A stretch of 64,000 bases of DNA. Source: Catalinimonas alkaloidigena. GTDB taxonomy: Bacteria > Bacteroidota > Bacteroidia > Cytophagales > Cyclobacteriaceae. The position numbers were made by a program, and so were the translations under genes. Positions 1-8,449 of this stretch are shown here, piece by piece. The notes under the pieces were generated by a model. The model did no database searches and was not told where the DNA came from. It worked only from the letters and a program-made list of their open reading frames with translations. The stretch lies in assembly GCF_029504655.1 (NCBI RefSeq), contig NZ_JAQFIL010000001.1, positions 439,001-503,000 on the forward strand, read 5' to 3'. The first letter of the stretch is position 1, and each line of letters opens with the position of its first letter.

Positions 1-470
1 TTGGGGTCCAGCATAAGGTCGGAGAGGTTGTAAATATTGCCAACCGGACTTCTCAGGTCGTGGGCAGTGATACCGATGTATTTGTTTTTCTCTGCATTAA
101 GCCTCTGTAATTCCAGGTTTGCCAGTTTCAGTTTTTGCTGTTCTCTGCTTAATGCATTCACAAAGATAGCGATAGAAAAAAAGATGCCTGCCCGTACCAA
201 AGCATTCCAGTACAATATCCAGGCACTTGAATAAGGATGACGGGTGATAAGCTCAATGCTAAACCAGGATAAACTACATACTGCGGCAATAATGAGCACC
301 GCACGTTTACTGGTAAGCCTGCTGGAAGCAATATAATAAATGGGTAAAAGATATAGAATAGAAGTAGAGACCTCATAGCCTGTTTGATGGTCTATGACGG
401 TAATAAATGCTACTAGTAAGTAAGTGAGTATATAAACTCCGCGTTTTGTGAAAAAAAAATTCTTAGGCAT
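1..470 (-). CDS. Membrane sensor histidine kinase, N-terminal part (cut by window edge)
   Basis: Reading the minus strand from an ATG at 468-470 gives an open frame of 156 codons that runs off the left edge. About the first 105 residues hold several hydrophobic stretches (likely three to four membrane segments). A short coiled-coil linker follows, with repeated Leu/Asn and the sequence REQQKLKLANLELQRL. Then comes an H-box, ITAHDLRSPVGNIYNLSDL, whose histidine (about residue 137) is the expected phosphoacceptor of a HisKA domain. The catalytic ATPase domain must lie outside the window. The ligand and partner regulator are unknown. Family call is firm; the start is the only in-frame ATG seen before the first membrane segment. 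Confidence 0.85.
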   Translation of the reverse strand, partial: MPKNFFFTKRGVYILTYLLVAFITVIDHQTGYEVSTSILYLLPIYYIASSRLTSKRAVLIIAAVCSLSWFSIELITRHPYSSAWILYWNALVRAGIFFSIAIFVNALSREQQKLKLANLELQRLNAEKNKYIGITAHDLRSPVGNIYNLSDLMLDP

Positions 471-584
471 ACTTAGCTTGCTCTACTAATAGAAACGCAA
501 ATTTATTTCCAATCATATTATTGCAATACGTTTACCAGAGAAAAAAGCCAATTATTTGTCATTAAAACATACTTTGCTTAAGTC

Positions 585-1775
585 TTATTTTTGATGCGCC
601 GCTTTTCTTCTTTTCAGCTCGCTTTTTACGAGCCGGTACTCGCGGCTACTTTGTCCTGCCACTGAGGTATTTTCTTCCGCTCTCCTGAATAAATAGGGCA
701 TTACTGCATCAATTGGACCATAGGGAAGATACTTCGTAACATTAAAGCCGGCATGTGCGAGATTGAAAGATAAGTTATCGCTCATCCCATAGAGCTGAGA
801 AAAATAAACCCGCGAGTCGGAAGGAGACATACTGTGTTTTTGCATCAGGAGTACCAGGTATTGATTACTGTACTCATTATGAGAACCGGATACCAAAGCG
901 ATACGCTGCTTGTTATTGATACAATAAAGTAATGCCTTATTATAGTCATCATCGGTAGCCTGTTTGTTGGGTTGTATAGGGTCAGGGTAGCCCTCCTCTT
1001 CCGCTCTTTCGCGTTCCTTTTCCATATAAGCCCCTCTCACCAGCTTGGCTCCCAGAAAATACTGATGAGTTACTGCTCTCTGGAAAGCCAGTTTTAAATT
1101 ACTGAGCATATCTTTGCGGTACATCTGATAGGTATTGAATACCGTAACACGTTCACGGTTATACCGGGCCATCATTTCTTCGGCCAGGTCGTCAATTACC
1201 TCCTGTATCCAACTCTCTTCTCCATCAATAAAAATACCTATCTGTGCCTCATAAGCGGCTTTACATAGCGTATCTACTCTCTGTCTTACACGCTCAAAGG
1301 CTTCCTGTTCTGCTGAACTAAGCTTGTGCTGAGCCTGCACTTTCTCCAATAGCCTGGTACTGGCTATTCCTGTTAGCTTGAATACACAGAAAGGCAGGTG
1401 TTCTGAGATTTTGGCCTTGGCTATGGCGGCCAGTACTTCCCGGGTCACTTTTTCAAATCCTTTCTCCGTTTTCTCACCTTCAGCAGAATAGTCCAGGATG
1501 GTCTTGACATGATGAGAGGCAAGGCGCTGAATGGTGGGCTCACACTGATGGATAGTCTCTCCTCCACAAAACTGCTGGAAAATAGTTTTACGTAAAATAC
1601 CGTGTATAGGTAGTTTTAATTTTAAGGCAATTTTCACCAACTTTGTGCCTACTTTTGTCAATAGGGGTGAGTTAATCGCAGAAAATATCAGATAAGTCTT
1701 CCTCAATTCTTCATCCGACTTGTAGGAAAAAGCAATCTCTGTATTATCTAAAGAAACCGGTTGTACAGCGAACAT
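585..1775 (-). CDS. Proline dehydrogenase (monofunctional, FAD-dependent)
   Basis: This 396-residue protein oxidises L-proline to pyrroline-5-carboxylate, the first step of proline catabolism. It has the PRODH TIM barrel only, with no aldehyde-dehydrogenase half as in PutA. Diagnostic segments are GAKLVRGAYMEKER (about residue 245), the SGSHN-type strand, and the C-terminal YLPYGPIDAVMPYLFRRAEEN, whose paired arginines bind the proline carboxylate. Length matches the mitochondrial/Bacteroidetes monofunctional type. It stands alone, divergent from the DAHP synthase gene across a 232-bp spacer in which I saw no convincing promoter motif. The ATG at 1775 is supported by the start of the helical N-terminal arm. 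Confidence 0.93.
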   Translation of the reverse strand: MFAVQPVSLDNTEIAFSYKSDEELRKTYLIFSAINSPLLTKVGTKLVKIALKLKLPIHGILRKTIFQQFCGGETIHQCEPTIQRLASHHVKTILDYSAEGEKTEKGFEKVTREVLAAIAKAKISEHLPFCVFKLTGIASTRLLEKVQAQHKLSSAEQEAFERVRQRVDTLCKAAYEAQIGIFIDGEESWIQEVIDDLAEEMMARYNRERVTVFNTYQMYRKDMLSNLKLAFQRAVTHQYFLGAKLVRGAYMEKERERAEEEGYPDPIQPNKQATDDDYNKALLYCINNKQRIALVSGSHNEYSNQYLVLLMQKHSMSPSDSRVYFSQLYGMSDNLSFNLAHAGFNVTKYLPYGPIDAVMPYLFRRAEENTSVAGQSSREYRLVKSELKRRKAAHQK

Positions 1776-2007
1776 TCTGAGCTTGATTTGAAATTAAGAA
1801 CATTGAGCATTGCCCAACTGCTTTTTTTAGTACAGGCAATTATTTTCCAAAGGATACTGTTACCCTAAAACAAAACGCAATGATATTGTTTTAAGCTGAG
1901 ATGCATATTCATTTGTATGTAAAAGTTTTAAGACACTCCGGTTGCAATATAATTGGCTTTTGTTGAGCTGAAATAAACCTCTTAATATCGTTCAAAACGT
2001 TTAAGCA

Positions 2008-3108
2008 ATGAAAATTGAAAGCATTGAGTCTTGGAACACAGGTAGTACCCATCCTCTCATTATCGCCGGTCCCTGTAGTGCCGAAACTGAAGAGCAGTTG
2101 TACGAAACCGCCAAAGCTGTAAAGGAGCAGGGTGTTTCTGTCATCAGGGCAGGTGTATGGAAACCCCGTACCCGTCCCAATACTTTTGAAGGCATAGGGC
2201 AGGAAGCTTTACAGTGGATCAGTGACATCAAAAAAGAACTCAATGTGCAGTTTGCGGTAGAGGTAGCCAATGCCATGCATGTGGAGGAAGCACTTCACTT
2301 TGGTATTGATATCTTATGGATTGGAGCCCGCAGCACGGTAAGTCCTTTCATCGTGCAGGAAATCGCTGACGCGCTGAAAGGTGTGGATATCCCCGTACTG
2401 GTCAAAAACCCTATCAACCCCGACCTTGCCCTCTGGATGGGTGCATTGGAAAGGCTAAACCAGGCGGGTATAAATAAACTGGGAGCTATCCACCGGGGCT
2501 TCTCTACGCATCAGAAAACCCGCTACAGAAATGTGCCCATGTGGCAGATTCCTATAGAGCTTAAGCGCCAGCTTCCTGACCTGCCTATCATTTGTGACCC
2601 CAGTCATGTTGCCGGTAAACGGGAGATGATCGCTGAGATCTCGCAGGTGGCTATGGATGTAAACTTTGACGGGTTGATCATAGAAACACATCGTGATCCT
2701 GAGCATGCCTGGAGCGATGCCCGCCAGCAGGTAACACCGGCCTCTTTGGGAGAGATCATCAAGCACCTTCAGATCCGCAAGTCTTCTTCGGAGGATATTG
2801 AATACATCACCCATCTGGAAGAGCTACGTACCCAGATTGATCATGCCGACCGGGAAGTGGTAGAAACCCTGGCGCAGCGTATGGAAATGGTAGCTAAGAT
2901 AGGAGAGTGGAAAAAGAAAAATAACGTAGCCGCTTTTCAGTTGGATCGCTGGAATGAGGTGTTCCGTAGCCGTAAAGAATGGGCAGAATCACTAGGCCTT
3001 CGTGAGAAGTTTATTACTGAGCTTTTTAACCTGCTACATGTTGAGTCTATCAAGAAGCAAACCGAAGTAATGGATAAACTTGATGAAGAATTGAATATTA
3101 CAGATTGA
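2008..3108 (+). CDS. Bifunctional DAHP synthase / chorismate mutase (type II)
   Basis: This is a fusion of 366 residues. Residues 1 to about 262 form a type I-beta (KDPG-like) 3-deoxy-7-phosphoheptulonate synthase: IIAGPCSAETEEQ, RAGVWKPRTRPNTFEG, the KNPINPDL strand, GAIHRGFS and ICDPSHVAGKR are all present. Residues about 275-360 form an AroQ-type chorismate mutase with the R..ID..D.....L..R pattern (LRTQIDHADREVVETLAQR). It joins the first step of the shikimate pathway to the branch to prephenate, and in such fusions the mutase domain also helps feedback control. It lies 57 bp upstream of aroB and is probably co-transcribed with it. Confidence 0.95.
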   Translation: MKIESIESWNTGSTHPLIIAGPCSAETEEQLYETAKAVKEQGVSVIRAGVWKPRTRPNTFEGIGQEALQWISDIKKELNVQFAVEVANAMHVEEALHFGIDILWIGARSTVSPFIVQEIADALKGVDIPVLVKNPINPDLALWMGALERLNQAGINKLGAIHRGFSTHQKTRYRNVPMWQIPIELKRQLPDLPIICDPSHVAGKREMIAEISQVAMDVNFDGLIIETHRDPEHAWSDARQQVTPASLGEIIKHLQIRKSSSEDIEYITHLEELRTQIDHADREVVETLAQRMEMVAKIGEWKKKNNVAAFQLDRWNEVFRSRKEWAESLGLREKFITELFNLLHVESIKKQTEVMDKLDEELNITD

Positions 3109-3165
3109 AAATTGCAAATTGCAGTTTCTTAATTTGTAATCCGTAATTTTTAGTCTTCAATTTCA

Positions 3166-4209
3166 ATGCCCGCAAAGAACGTTACCCTTACCCAGGACAT
3201 TGCCCTTAGCCTCAAGGCGCATTTTAGCGAATACAAGCCCAGCCAGATAGGCGTAGTGGCAGATGAAAATACGAAGGAGCATTGTTACCCTCTCATCAAA
3301 GACAGTCTGCCTGAGCATAGTGTATGTGAGATCAGGAGTGGGGAACTCAATAAAAACCTCAATACCTGCTCTGACATCTGGGAGTGGATGACCACCGAGC
3401 ATTTTGATCGCAAAGCGCTGCTGATCAACCTGGGGGGGGGCGTGATCGGAGATATGGGTGGCTTTTGTGCGGCTACTTATAAGCGGGGTATCCCTTTTAT
3501 CAATCTGCCTACCAGCCTGCTGGCCCAGGTAGATGCCTCGGTAGGGGGGAAGCTGGGTATAGACTTCCAGGGCTACAAAAATCATATCGGACTGTTTCAG
3601 GAGCCGGAGCATGTATTTGTATATCCGCACTTTGTCAAGACTTTACCTCCGGAAGAAGTACGTTCCGGCTTTGGCGAGGTCATCAAACACAGCCTCATCC
3701 GTGATGCTGCCTACTGGCCCAATGTAAAAGCGCAGGGATTGGAAGTGGAAGACTGGAGCAAGCACATCGCCCATTCCATTGACATCAAATCCTCTGTGGT
3801 GGATGCTGATTTCAGGGAAGGCGGATTGCGGAAGATACTCAACTATGGGCATACCATCGGCCATGCCATTGAGAGCTATTTTTTAGAAACGGAGAAGCGC
3901 TTGCTGCATGGAGAGGCCATTGCCATCGGTATGGTAGCCGAAGGCATGCTTTCCGCCAAGCTTTGCGGCATGCCCCAGGCTGAAGTAGATGAGATGAGCC
4001 GCTTCATGCTTTCCATTTACGGTTATCACGCAATCAATAGCGCAGAAGAAGAGGCGATCATCAAACTCACCTTACAGGATAAGAAGAATGAAAAAGGGGT
4101 GATCAAATGCACCCTGCTGGAAGAGATTGGCAAAGCAGTCTACGACATTGACATCACTGCCGAAGATGTAGCCGAAGGACTGGCCTACTACCGCCAGTAC
4201 CAACAGTAA
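3166..4209 (+). CDS. aroB: 3-dehydroquinate synthase
   Basis: The 347-residue AroB converts DAHP to 3-dehydroquinate, the second shikimate step, using NAD+ and a divalent metal. The glycine-rich NAD segment GGGVIGDMGGFCAATYKRG is at about residues 86-104. Metal ligands are supplied by GFGEVIKH, LNYGHTIGHA and HGEAIAIG. It directly follows the DAHP synthase fusion, so steps one and two are adjacent; aroA lies about 3 kb further on, separated by unrelated genes. The ATG at 3166 is preceded by an AT-rich leader without a Shine-Dalgarno sequence, as is normal in this phylum. Confidence 0.96.
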   Translation: MPAKNVTLTQDIALSLKAHFSEYKPSQIGVVADENTKEHCYPLIKDSLPEHSVCEIRSGELNKNLNTCSDIWEWMTTEHFDRKALLINLGGGVIGDMGGFCAATYKRGIPFINLPTSLLAQVDASVGGKLGIDFQGYKNHIGLFQEPEHVFVYPHFVKTLPPEEVRSGFGEVIKHSLIRDAAYWPNVKAQGLEVEDWSKHIAHSIDIKSSVVDADFREGGLRKILNYGHTIGHAIESYFLETEKRLLHGEAIAIGMVAEGMLSAKLCGMPQAEVDEMSRFMLSIYGYHAINSAEEEAIIKLTLQDKKNEKGVIKCTLLEEIGKAVYDIDITAEDVAEGLAYYRQYQQ

Positions 4210-4244
4210 GCTTCAGTTTGCCCTAGCGTAGTGTGCCGGGAGCT

Positions 4245-4272
4245 ATCAGCGTGCTCTGGGAGTGACGCTGAT
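4245..4272. terminator. Hairpin between convergent genes (possible terminator)
   Basis: ATCAGCGT at 4245-4252 pairs perfectly with ACGCTGAT at 4265-4272, and CTC/GAG inside can extend the stem. It sits 36 bp after aroB and before the convergent gene ending at 4368. There is no T-run on either side, so it may end transcripts by another mechanism or be incidental. Confidence 0.4.
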
Positions 4273-4367
4273 CAGGTAAAGTATCAATCATAAGGTCTTA
4301 GCTGGAAGTTTTTGAGCATCTGGTGCGCGTATATAAGGGGTACATCGTACATCAATCTGCTGTATCC

Positions 4368-5012
4368 CTATACCTTACTCGGTACTAATATACTGAACAT
4401 TTCCAGCATCTGCGGATTGTCTCTAAAAGTCAGGCGGGCGATGGCGCGAAACTCCATTACCCACAGACGCAAAGCTTTGAAAGCAGCTTTCTTTTCCTGC
4501 GTACAACTTTCCGCTATACCCTTCCTGCGTGTACGTTCTTCTTTCATTTGCATGGCCTGATGTATGGATGCAGTAGCCTGTTCCAGTTCTTTCTTGCTGA
4601 CGCCAAAGGGCTGAAAGTTAAGCTCCATCTCTTCAATGCGGGCATAGAAGTAAGCTGCCTGCCGCATACAGGCCCAGCCATGATTGGCAAAGCGTTTGAT
4701 CTTCAGGGCATGCAAAACTTCAGGCTGTTTGCGGAAAGCAGTGCGAGCTACCCAGGCATGCTCCTTAAACTGTGCTTCCAGCGTACCCAACTGCGCATTA
4801 AGCTGCTGCGACAAACTCCATTGGGCATCGTAGAGTACCTTATGTTTTTTCTGGTATTCCAGTGCTTTGTCTACCAGGCTTTGGCCCTGATGTTTCTTTT
4901 TGGGGCTTAGCCCGTAAGCTTCCATCTGTAGCCTTATACTTTCTTCCAGTTCCATAGTAGACAGGGCAAGCTGAGCCGCTTCCAATACTTTGTGTTCAGC
5001 ATTTAACTTCAT
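4368..5012 (-). CDS. Hypothetical helical protein with internal duplication
   Basis: No function recognised. From the ATG at 5012 the protein has 214 residues, almost all predicted helix. Two halves resemble each other: each has a G[LV]S(P)KK turn, a long charged helix pair, and ends in an AR..FR..P..L...I motif (ARTAFRKQPEVLHALKI in the first half, ARLTFRDNPQMLEMF in the second). This suggests a duplicated four-helix unit, a type I have seen in uncharacterised Bacteroidetes proteins. The frame stays open upstream to a TTG at 5096, but the added residues look unlike the repeat, so I prefer MKLNAEHK as the start. It is convergent with aroB and lies beside the 84-bp repeat. Confidence 0.7.
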   Translation of the reverse strand: MKLNAEHKVLEAAQLALSTMELEESIRLQMEAYGLSPKKKHQGQSLVDKALEYQKKHKVLYDAQWSLSQQLNAQLGTLEAQFKEHAWVARTAFRKQPEVLHALKIKRFANHGWACMRQAAYFYARIEEMELNFQPFGVSKKELEQATASIHQAMQMKEERTRRKGIAESCTQEKKAAFKALRLWVMEFRAIARLTFRDNPQMLEMFSILVPSKV

Positions 5013-5096
5013 CCTTTTCAGTTTATGTGGTTTACAAGTAATGATGGACAGCATGTGCAGGACTACGACCATCAGTTCGTAGTACTTTACCGGCAA

Positions 5097-5888
5097 ATAA
5101 GAGACAGTATTGGACTGACTTTCAGTAGTATACTTCTGATATACTACCAGGGTATTATTTATAGAAAAAGGAAATAAAAGAAGTTTTTTAGCCCGGTCGA
5201 GACCTCAGGCGAGCGCATAAGCTGCTGACTGACATACAGTAAAGCATATACTGCTAAGCCTGAGTAACAAGGCAGTCGCTAAATATTACCTGAAGGGTGC
5301 CCCGTCCCTTACTGCATTCCTTAACCGGTAGTGCATGAAAAGCTCGGGCGCCATGCGAAACGCTACACGTTTCTTACACATGCCCACGGTCGCCGCCCTC
5401 AATCGGCTTCGTCTGCACATGAGAACCTGCGGCGTCATGTAAAACCGTACTCGTTTCTTACCCACGACCAGCGCCGCCACCTGTAAACGACATCGTTTGG
5501 ACATGAAATCCCGGGGCGCGGAGCATTAATGACTTCGTTTTTGGCCCACGTCCGCCTTCGCGGCCTTGATACGATTCTGTATAAGCATGAAATTTCCGGT
5601 CGCAAGGCGTAAAGAGCTTCGGTTGCTGTCTGCGTTCGCTGCCGCCCTCTTTAGCTGGGCTAGGTAAGCATCAGAACCAATAGAAGAGATGCTATATCAT
5701 CATGACATGAGGGTATGGCAGAAGAAAAGGAAGCGTAGTGCATAGAAGAAAGTTGTGCAAAACGCTATCCCTAAGTATCTTACTGAGGGCCATAATATAA
5801 GTGTAAGGGGAGGGGGGGTATATGGAAGGTTGGCAGTCATTGAAACTGACGATAGCGCAAAAAGCAAAAACGAATAAAATAGATAGGT
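5097..5888. other. Long gene-poor spacer holding a decayed tandem repeat
   Basis: About 790 bp without a credible gene. Positions 5097-5250 are AT-rich, then unstructured. Positions 5251-5669 hold the 84-bp repeat described separately, clearly richer in G+C than the flanks. Positions 5690-5888 are purine-rich sequence leading to the VOC gene. The short minus-strand reading frame at 5286-5504 is a product of the repeat, not a gene with homologues I recognise. Confidence 0.7.
5335..5669. repeat. Four-unit decayed 84-bp tandem repeat
   Basis: Units start at ATG/ATGA motifs at 5335, 5419, 5503 and 5587, spaced exactly 84 bp; a remnant start follows at 5670 (83 bp) and a weaker half-unit may precede at about 5290. 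Units 1 and 2 agree at about 59 of 84 positions by hand count. The core CGTTTCTT falls at the same offset (+34) in units 1 and 2, and as CGTTTTT and CGGTTGC in units 3 and 4; GCCGCC/CGCC follows near offset 57. On the minus strand units 2 and 1 translate in one frame as two 28-residue blocks sharing KKRV.F.M.P; unit 3 has a stop in that frame. Confidence 0.8.
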
Positions 5889-6263
5889 ATGGATACAAAA
5901 TTTGAAGCAGGAATTAACATCGCGATAAAGATCCCCAAAAGCAAATATGAGAAAACCGTTGCTTTTTACAGGGACATACTGAAGTTGGAAGTTGAAGAAC
6001 AACCCATTGACAACCCTACCGTTTCGAGAACCCACGAAGTAAAGTTCGGAGACAATATCATATGGTTGGACTGCGTGGACAACTATACACATTCAGAAAC
6101 CTGGTTACAGCTTACGGTTCCTGACGTAGAAGCAGCAACAAACTATCTGAAGTTAAACGGTGTGGAAACTTGTGACGAACTTGAAGAGCTTCCGGAAAAC
6201 ATGCATTGGATTCAAGATCCGGCAGGCACAGTATTCAACCTGCAAAAGAGAGAAACCAGATAA
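5889..6263 (+). CDS. VOC / glyoxalase-fold protein
   Basis: The 124-residue protein has the paired beta-alpha-beta-beta-beta layout of the vicinal-oxygen-chelate superfamily. The N-terminal half has AIKIPKSKYEKTVAFYRDIL, the typical start of a glyoxalase/bleomycin-resistance module. The second half has LQLTVPDVEAATNYLKLNGV and ends at WIQDPAGTVFNLQKR, matching the usual DP.G....L end. The substrate cannot be told from the sequence and metal ligands are not obvious, so it may be a binding or non-metal member. It is monocistronic, after a long spacer. The 412-bp spacer that follows holds hairpins but no gene. Confidence 0.85.
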   Translation: MDTKFEAGINIAIKIPKSKYEKTVAFYRDILKLEVEEQPIDNPTVSRTHEVKFGDNIIWLDCVDNYTHSETWLQLTVPDVEAATNYLKLNGVETCDELEELPENMHWIQDPAGTVFNLQKRETR

Positions 6264-6461
6264 CTCCCTGGCGTGTTTTCGTGCAACGAAAACGCGTGCT
6301 TCAAAGCAATGCCTTATATTGCTTTAACCTCATTAAATTAAGAGATAAACCTCTAATTTTAAGGTATGGAAACACCTCGTCCCTGGTCTGTGCCTCACCT
6401 AAAGTATATACACAACTTTATAAAGTTTTTATTATTAAATAGCTATAAAACTCAAAATCCT

Positions 6462-6515
6462 CGCTTCAGTGTGTCACTGAAGCGTAAATATAATGTCAAT
6501 TCTGAGACTTGACAT
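6462..6515. other. Two adjacent hairpins in spacer
   Basis: Within the gene-free stretch 6264-6675, CGCTTCAGTG (6462-6471) pairs perfectly with CACTGAAGCG (6475-6484) across a 3-nt loop, and AATGTCAA/TTGACAT(C)ATT (6492-6499 with 6509-6515) forms a second stem 8 bp later. No T-run follows on the plus strand. The first may still help end the VOC transcript. Nothing else was seen in this spacer apart from the minus-strand terminator near 6640. Confidence 0.55.
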
Positions 6516-6625
6516 CATTGTACATCAGTGGATAATGAGGAATAAGCCTAACGGCCTACTTAAGCGTCAAATAATTTAGGAGTGGGAAGGTCAGGTCACT
6601 GATAGTTCCGGATAACTTTAGAGGC

Positions 6626-6653
6626 TAAAAAAATAGCCTCACAAGGAGGCTAT
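6626..6653 (-). terminator. Rho-independent terminator of the YtxH gene
   Basis: On the minus strand ATAGCCTC (6653-6646) pairs with GAGGCTAT (6640-6633) across a 5-nt loop, followed at once by seven T (6633-6627). It starts 23 bp past the YtxH stop. A third copy of the arm, GAGGCTA at 6621-6627, could pair instead with 6634-6640. Confidence 0.8.
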
Positions 6654-6675
6654 ATTACATGAAGTCTTGCTGACA

Positions 6676-6915
6676 CTAGCTGTTGATCTTCTTGTTATAC
6701 TTTTCAATTTCCTCTACAGCACTGTCCGCCAGGTCTTTGATTTTTTCAGCGCTGTCTTCCCAGGCATCTTCCAGGTCATCCATCAGGTCTTTGGCTGACT
6801 TATTAAGTTTACGTCGGGTTTTATCTCCGCTCTCAGGTGCTAACAAAAGGCCAGTGATGGCACCGGCAGCAGCTCCGATTAAAAGTGCAGAAAGTACTTT
6901 ACCAGAATTATCCAT
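6676..6915 (-). CDS. YtxH domain small membrane protein
   Basis: A 79-residue protein. After a short start (MDNSGKVLSALLIG) comes one glycine/alanine-rich membrane segment GAAAGAITGLLLAPESG, with the LLLAPxSG motif diagnostic of the YtxH family. A charged amphipathic helix follows (residues about 30-75) rich in Asp/Glu/Lys. YtxH proteins are general-stress-associated membrane proteins of unknown mechanism in many bacteria. It is single, divergent from aroA, and ended by a good terminator. Confidence 0.9.
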   Translation of the reverse strand: MDNSGKVLSALLIGAAAGAITGLLLAPESGDKTRRKLNKSAKDLMDDLEDAWEDSAEKIKDLADSAVEEIEKYNKKINS

Positions 6916-7038
6916 GTTTATGATGTATTATTGTGTAAAAAAATAGCTCAATTTGCTCTAAGTTACGAAAAAAAAACGCATTTGTTTTAAAGCGCCCCGA
7001 CAGATACTAAATTAGGGGCATCAAAATTAATTATTACT

Positions 7039-8280
7039 GTGGTAGAGAAAATAATAAGACTGCAAAGGGTGAATAAGCCCATACAGGCCCAAATCCGGCT
7101 GACCTCATCGAAGAGTGAAAGCAATCGTTCGCTGATCATTCAGGCACTGGCCAAAGATAATATTGAGCTGCAAAACCTTGCTGAAGCACGCGACACTCAG
7201 ACTATGATGCGCCTGCTGAAGTCCGAAGAGGAAGAACTTGATGTGCTGGATGCCGGTACGACTATGCGCTTTCTGCTGGCCTATTGTACGGTTGCCAAGC
7301 CGGGCAGAGTGCTAAGGGGTACGCCCCGCATGCATCAGCGTCCGGTCAAACTGTTGGTAGACGCGCTTACCAAGCTAGGCGCTAGTATAGATTATTTACA
7401 GAATGAAGGTTATCCACCGGTGCGTCTCAATGGCCTGCCCGATGGACAAAAGCAGGCAGCCGTAAGCATCAGAGGTGATGTGAGTAGCCAGTATATCTCT
7501 GCCCTCTTGATGATTGCCCCCACCTTGCCGGAGGGACTGAAGTTGACACTTGAAGGTAAGATCGGTAGTCGCCCTTATATTGCCATGACACTGGGCCTGA
7601 TGAAGCGCTTTGGCATTGAGTACCTGTGGGAAGACAATGTCATCACCATTGATCCCCAAGCCTATGGTAAAGGCAGCTATACGATAGAGTCCGACTGGTC
7701 TGGAGCGAGCTATTGGTACAGCCTGGTAGCTTTGGCAGAAGATGCAGAAATAAAATTACTGGGCCTGAGAAAAGACTCATTGCAGGGCGATATTGCTATC
7801 GTTGAGATCATGGATAAGCTGGGGGTAACTTCCACTTTTGATGAGACAGGTGTGCTTTTACAAAAAAAGGAAGCGGTAGAAGAGCTGGCCTATGACTTCA
7901 GTGATTGCCCTGACCTGGCACAAACCGTGGCAGTGACCTGTGCCGCCAAAGGCATTCCCTGCACCATGACAGGTTTGGAGAGCTTATACATCAAGGAGAC
8001 GGATCGGATAGCAGCACTACGTGAAGAACTGAGTAAACTGGGGGCTAGTCTTTTAGAAGACAAAGATACCTGGGAACTTAAGCCCGGAATGAATCCTAAA
8101 GAAATAGCAGGGGTACAGATACACACCTACGAAGATCACCGAATGGCGATGGCCTTCGCTCCTCTGGCTGCCTTAATGGATGTAGTGATAGAAGAACCTG
8201 AGGTAGTCGTGAAATCCTATCCGGGATTCTGGAAAGATTTAGATCAGGCTGGAGTGGTACAGAAAATTACAAGCGTTTAG
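7039..8280 (+). CDS. aroA: 3-phosphoshikimate 1-carboxyvinyltransferase (EPSP synthase)
   Basis: At 413 residues it is close to the usual length. It transfers enolpyruvate from PEP to shikimate-3-phosphate, the sixth shikimate step. Visible motifs: SSKSESNRSLI (substrate-binding Lys/Ser/Arg), DAGTTMRFL, RGDVSSQYISALL, GSRPYI, the catalytic Asp in DCPDLAQT, and KETDRIAALREEL with EDHRMAMAFAPLA near the end. The start is a GTG; MVEKIIRLQRVNKPI aligns with the start of the family and no ATG is near. It overlaps the convergent lipoprotein gene by 14 bp. GCCCC/GGGGC arms around 6990-7020 could form a small leader hairpin. Confidence 0.95.
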   Translation: MVEKIIRLQRVNKPIQAQIRLTSSKSESNRSLIIQALAKDNIELQNLAEARDTQTMMRLLKSEEEELDVLDAGTTMRFLLAYCTVAKPGRVLRGTPRMHQRPVKLLVDALTKLGASIDYLQNEGYPPVRLNGLPDGQKQAAVSIRGDVSSQYISALLMIAPTLPEGLKLTLEGKIGSRPYIAMTLGLMKRFGIEYLWEDNVITIDPQAYGKGSYTIESDWSGASYWYSLVALAEDAEIKLLGLRKDSLQGDIAIVEIMDKLGVTSTFDETGVLLQKKEAVEELAYDFSDCPDLAQTVAVTCAAKGIPCTMTGLESLYIKETDRIAALREELSKLGASLLEDKDTWELKPGMNPKEIAGVQIHTYEDHRMAMAFAPLAALMDVVIEEPEVVVKSYPGFWKDLDQAGVVQKITSV

Positions 8281-8449
8281 ACGCTTGTTTTCCTTTTGCT
8301 TCAGCTGCGTTTAGCACCTGAATCATTTGCTTCTTTTGAATAGAATCTTCCGTTGCATAAGCCGGACAACTTTTGTAAGTGGAACAACTAGCTGCCAAAC
8401 TGATAACACATATTGCTACTAAGCCTGTTTTTAGTAGTTTCATAGTCAT
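8267..8449 (-). CDS. Small lipoprotein
   Basis: Sixty residues: a signal peptide MTMKLLKTGLVAICVISLAA, a lipobox LAASC with Cys22, then STYKSCPAYATEDS and a short helix. Tiny Bacteroidetes lipoproteins with a CPAY/CPTY element just after the lipobox are common and have no known role. It should be an anchored outer- or inner-membrane lipoprotein. Its 3' end overlaps the end of aroA by 14 bp on the other strand. Start may be the ATG at 8449 or the next one at 8443. Confidence 0.8.
   Translation of the reverse strand: MTMKLLKTGLVAICVISLAASCSTYKSCPAYATEDSIQKKQMIQVLNAAEAKGKQASKRL

Noticed and set aside
158..376. A 72-residue minus-strand hydrophobic protein
   Set aside because: It is a shifted-frame reading of the membrane domain of the histidine kinase, whose frame from 470 gives the HisKA motif.
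5286..5504. A 72-residue minus-strand reading frame in the 84-bp repeat
   Set aside because: It is open only over two repeat units, meets a stop in the third, is very Arg/Val-rich and has no recognisable domain. It is better explained as a by-product of the repeat.
5335..5669. CRISPR array
   Set aside because: Units are 84 bp and diverge along their whole length; there are no short identical repeats with unique spacers and no cas genes.
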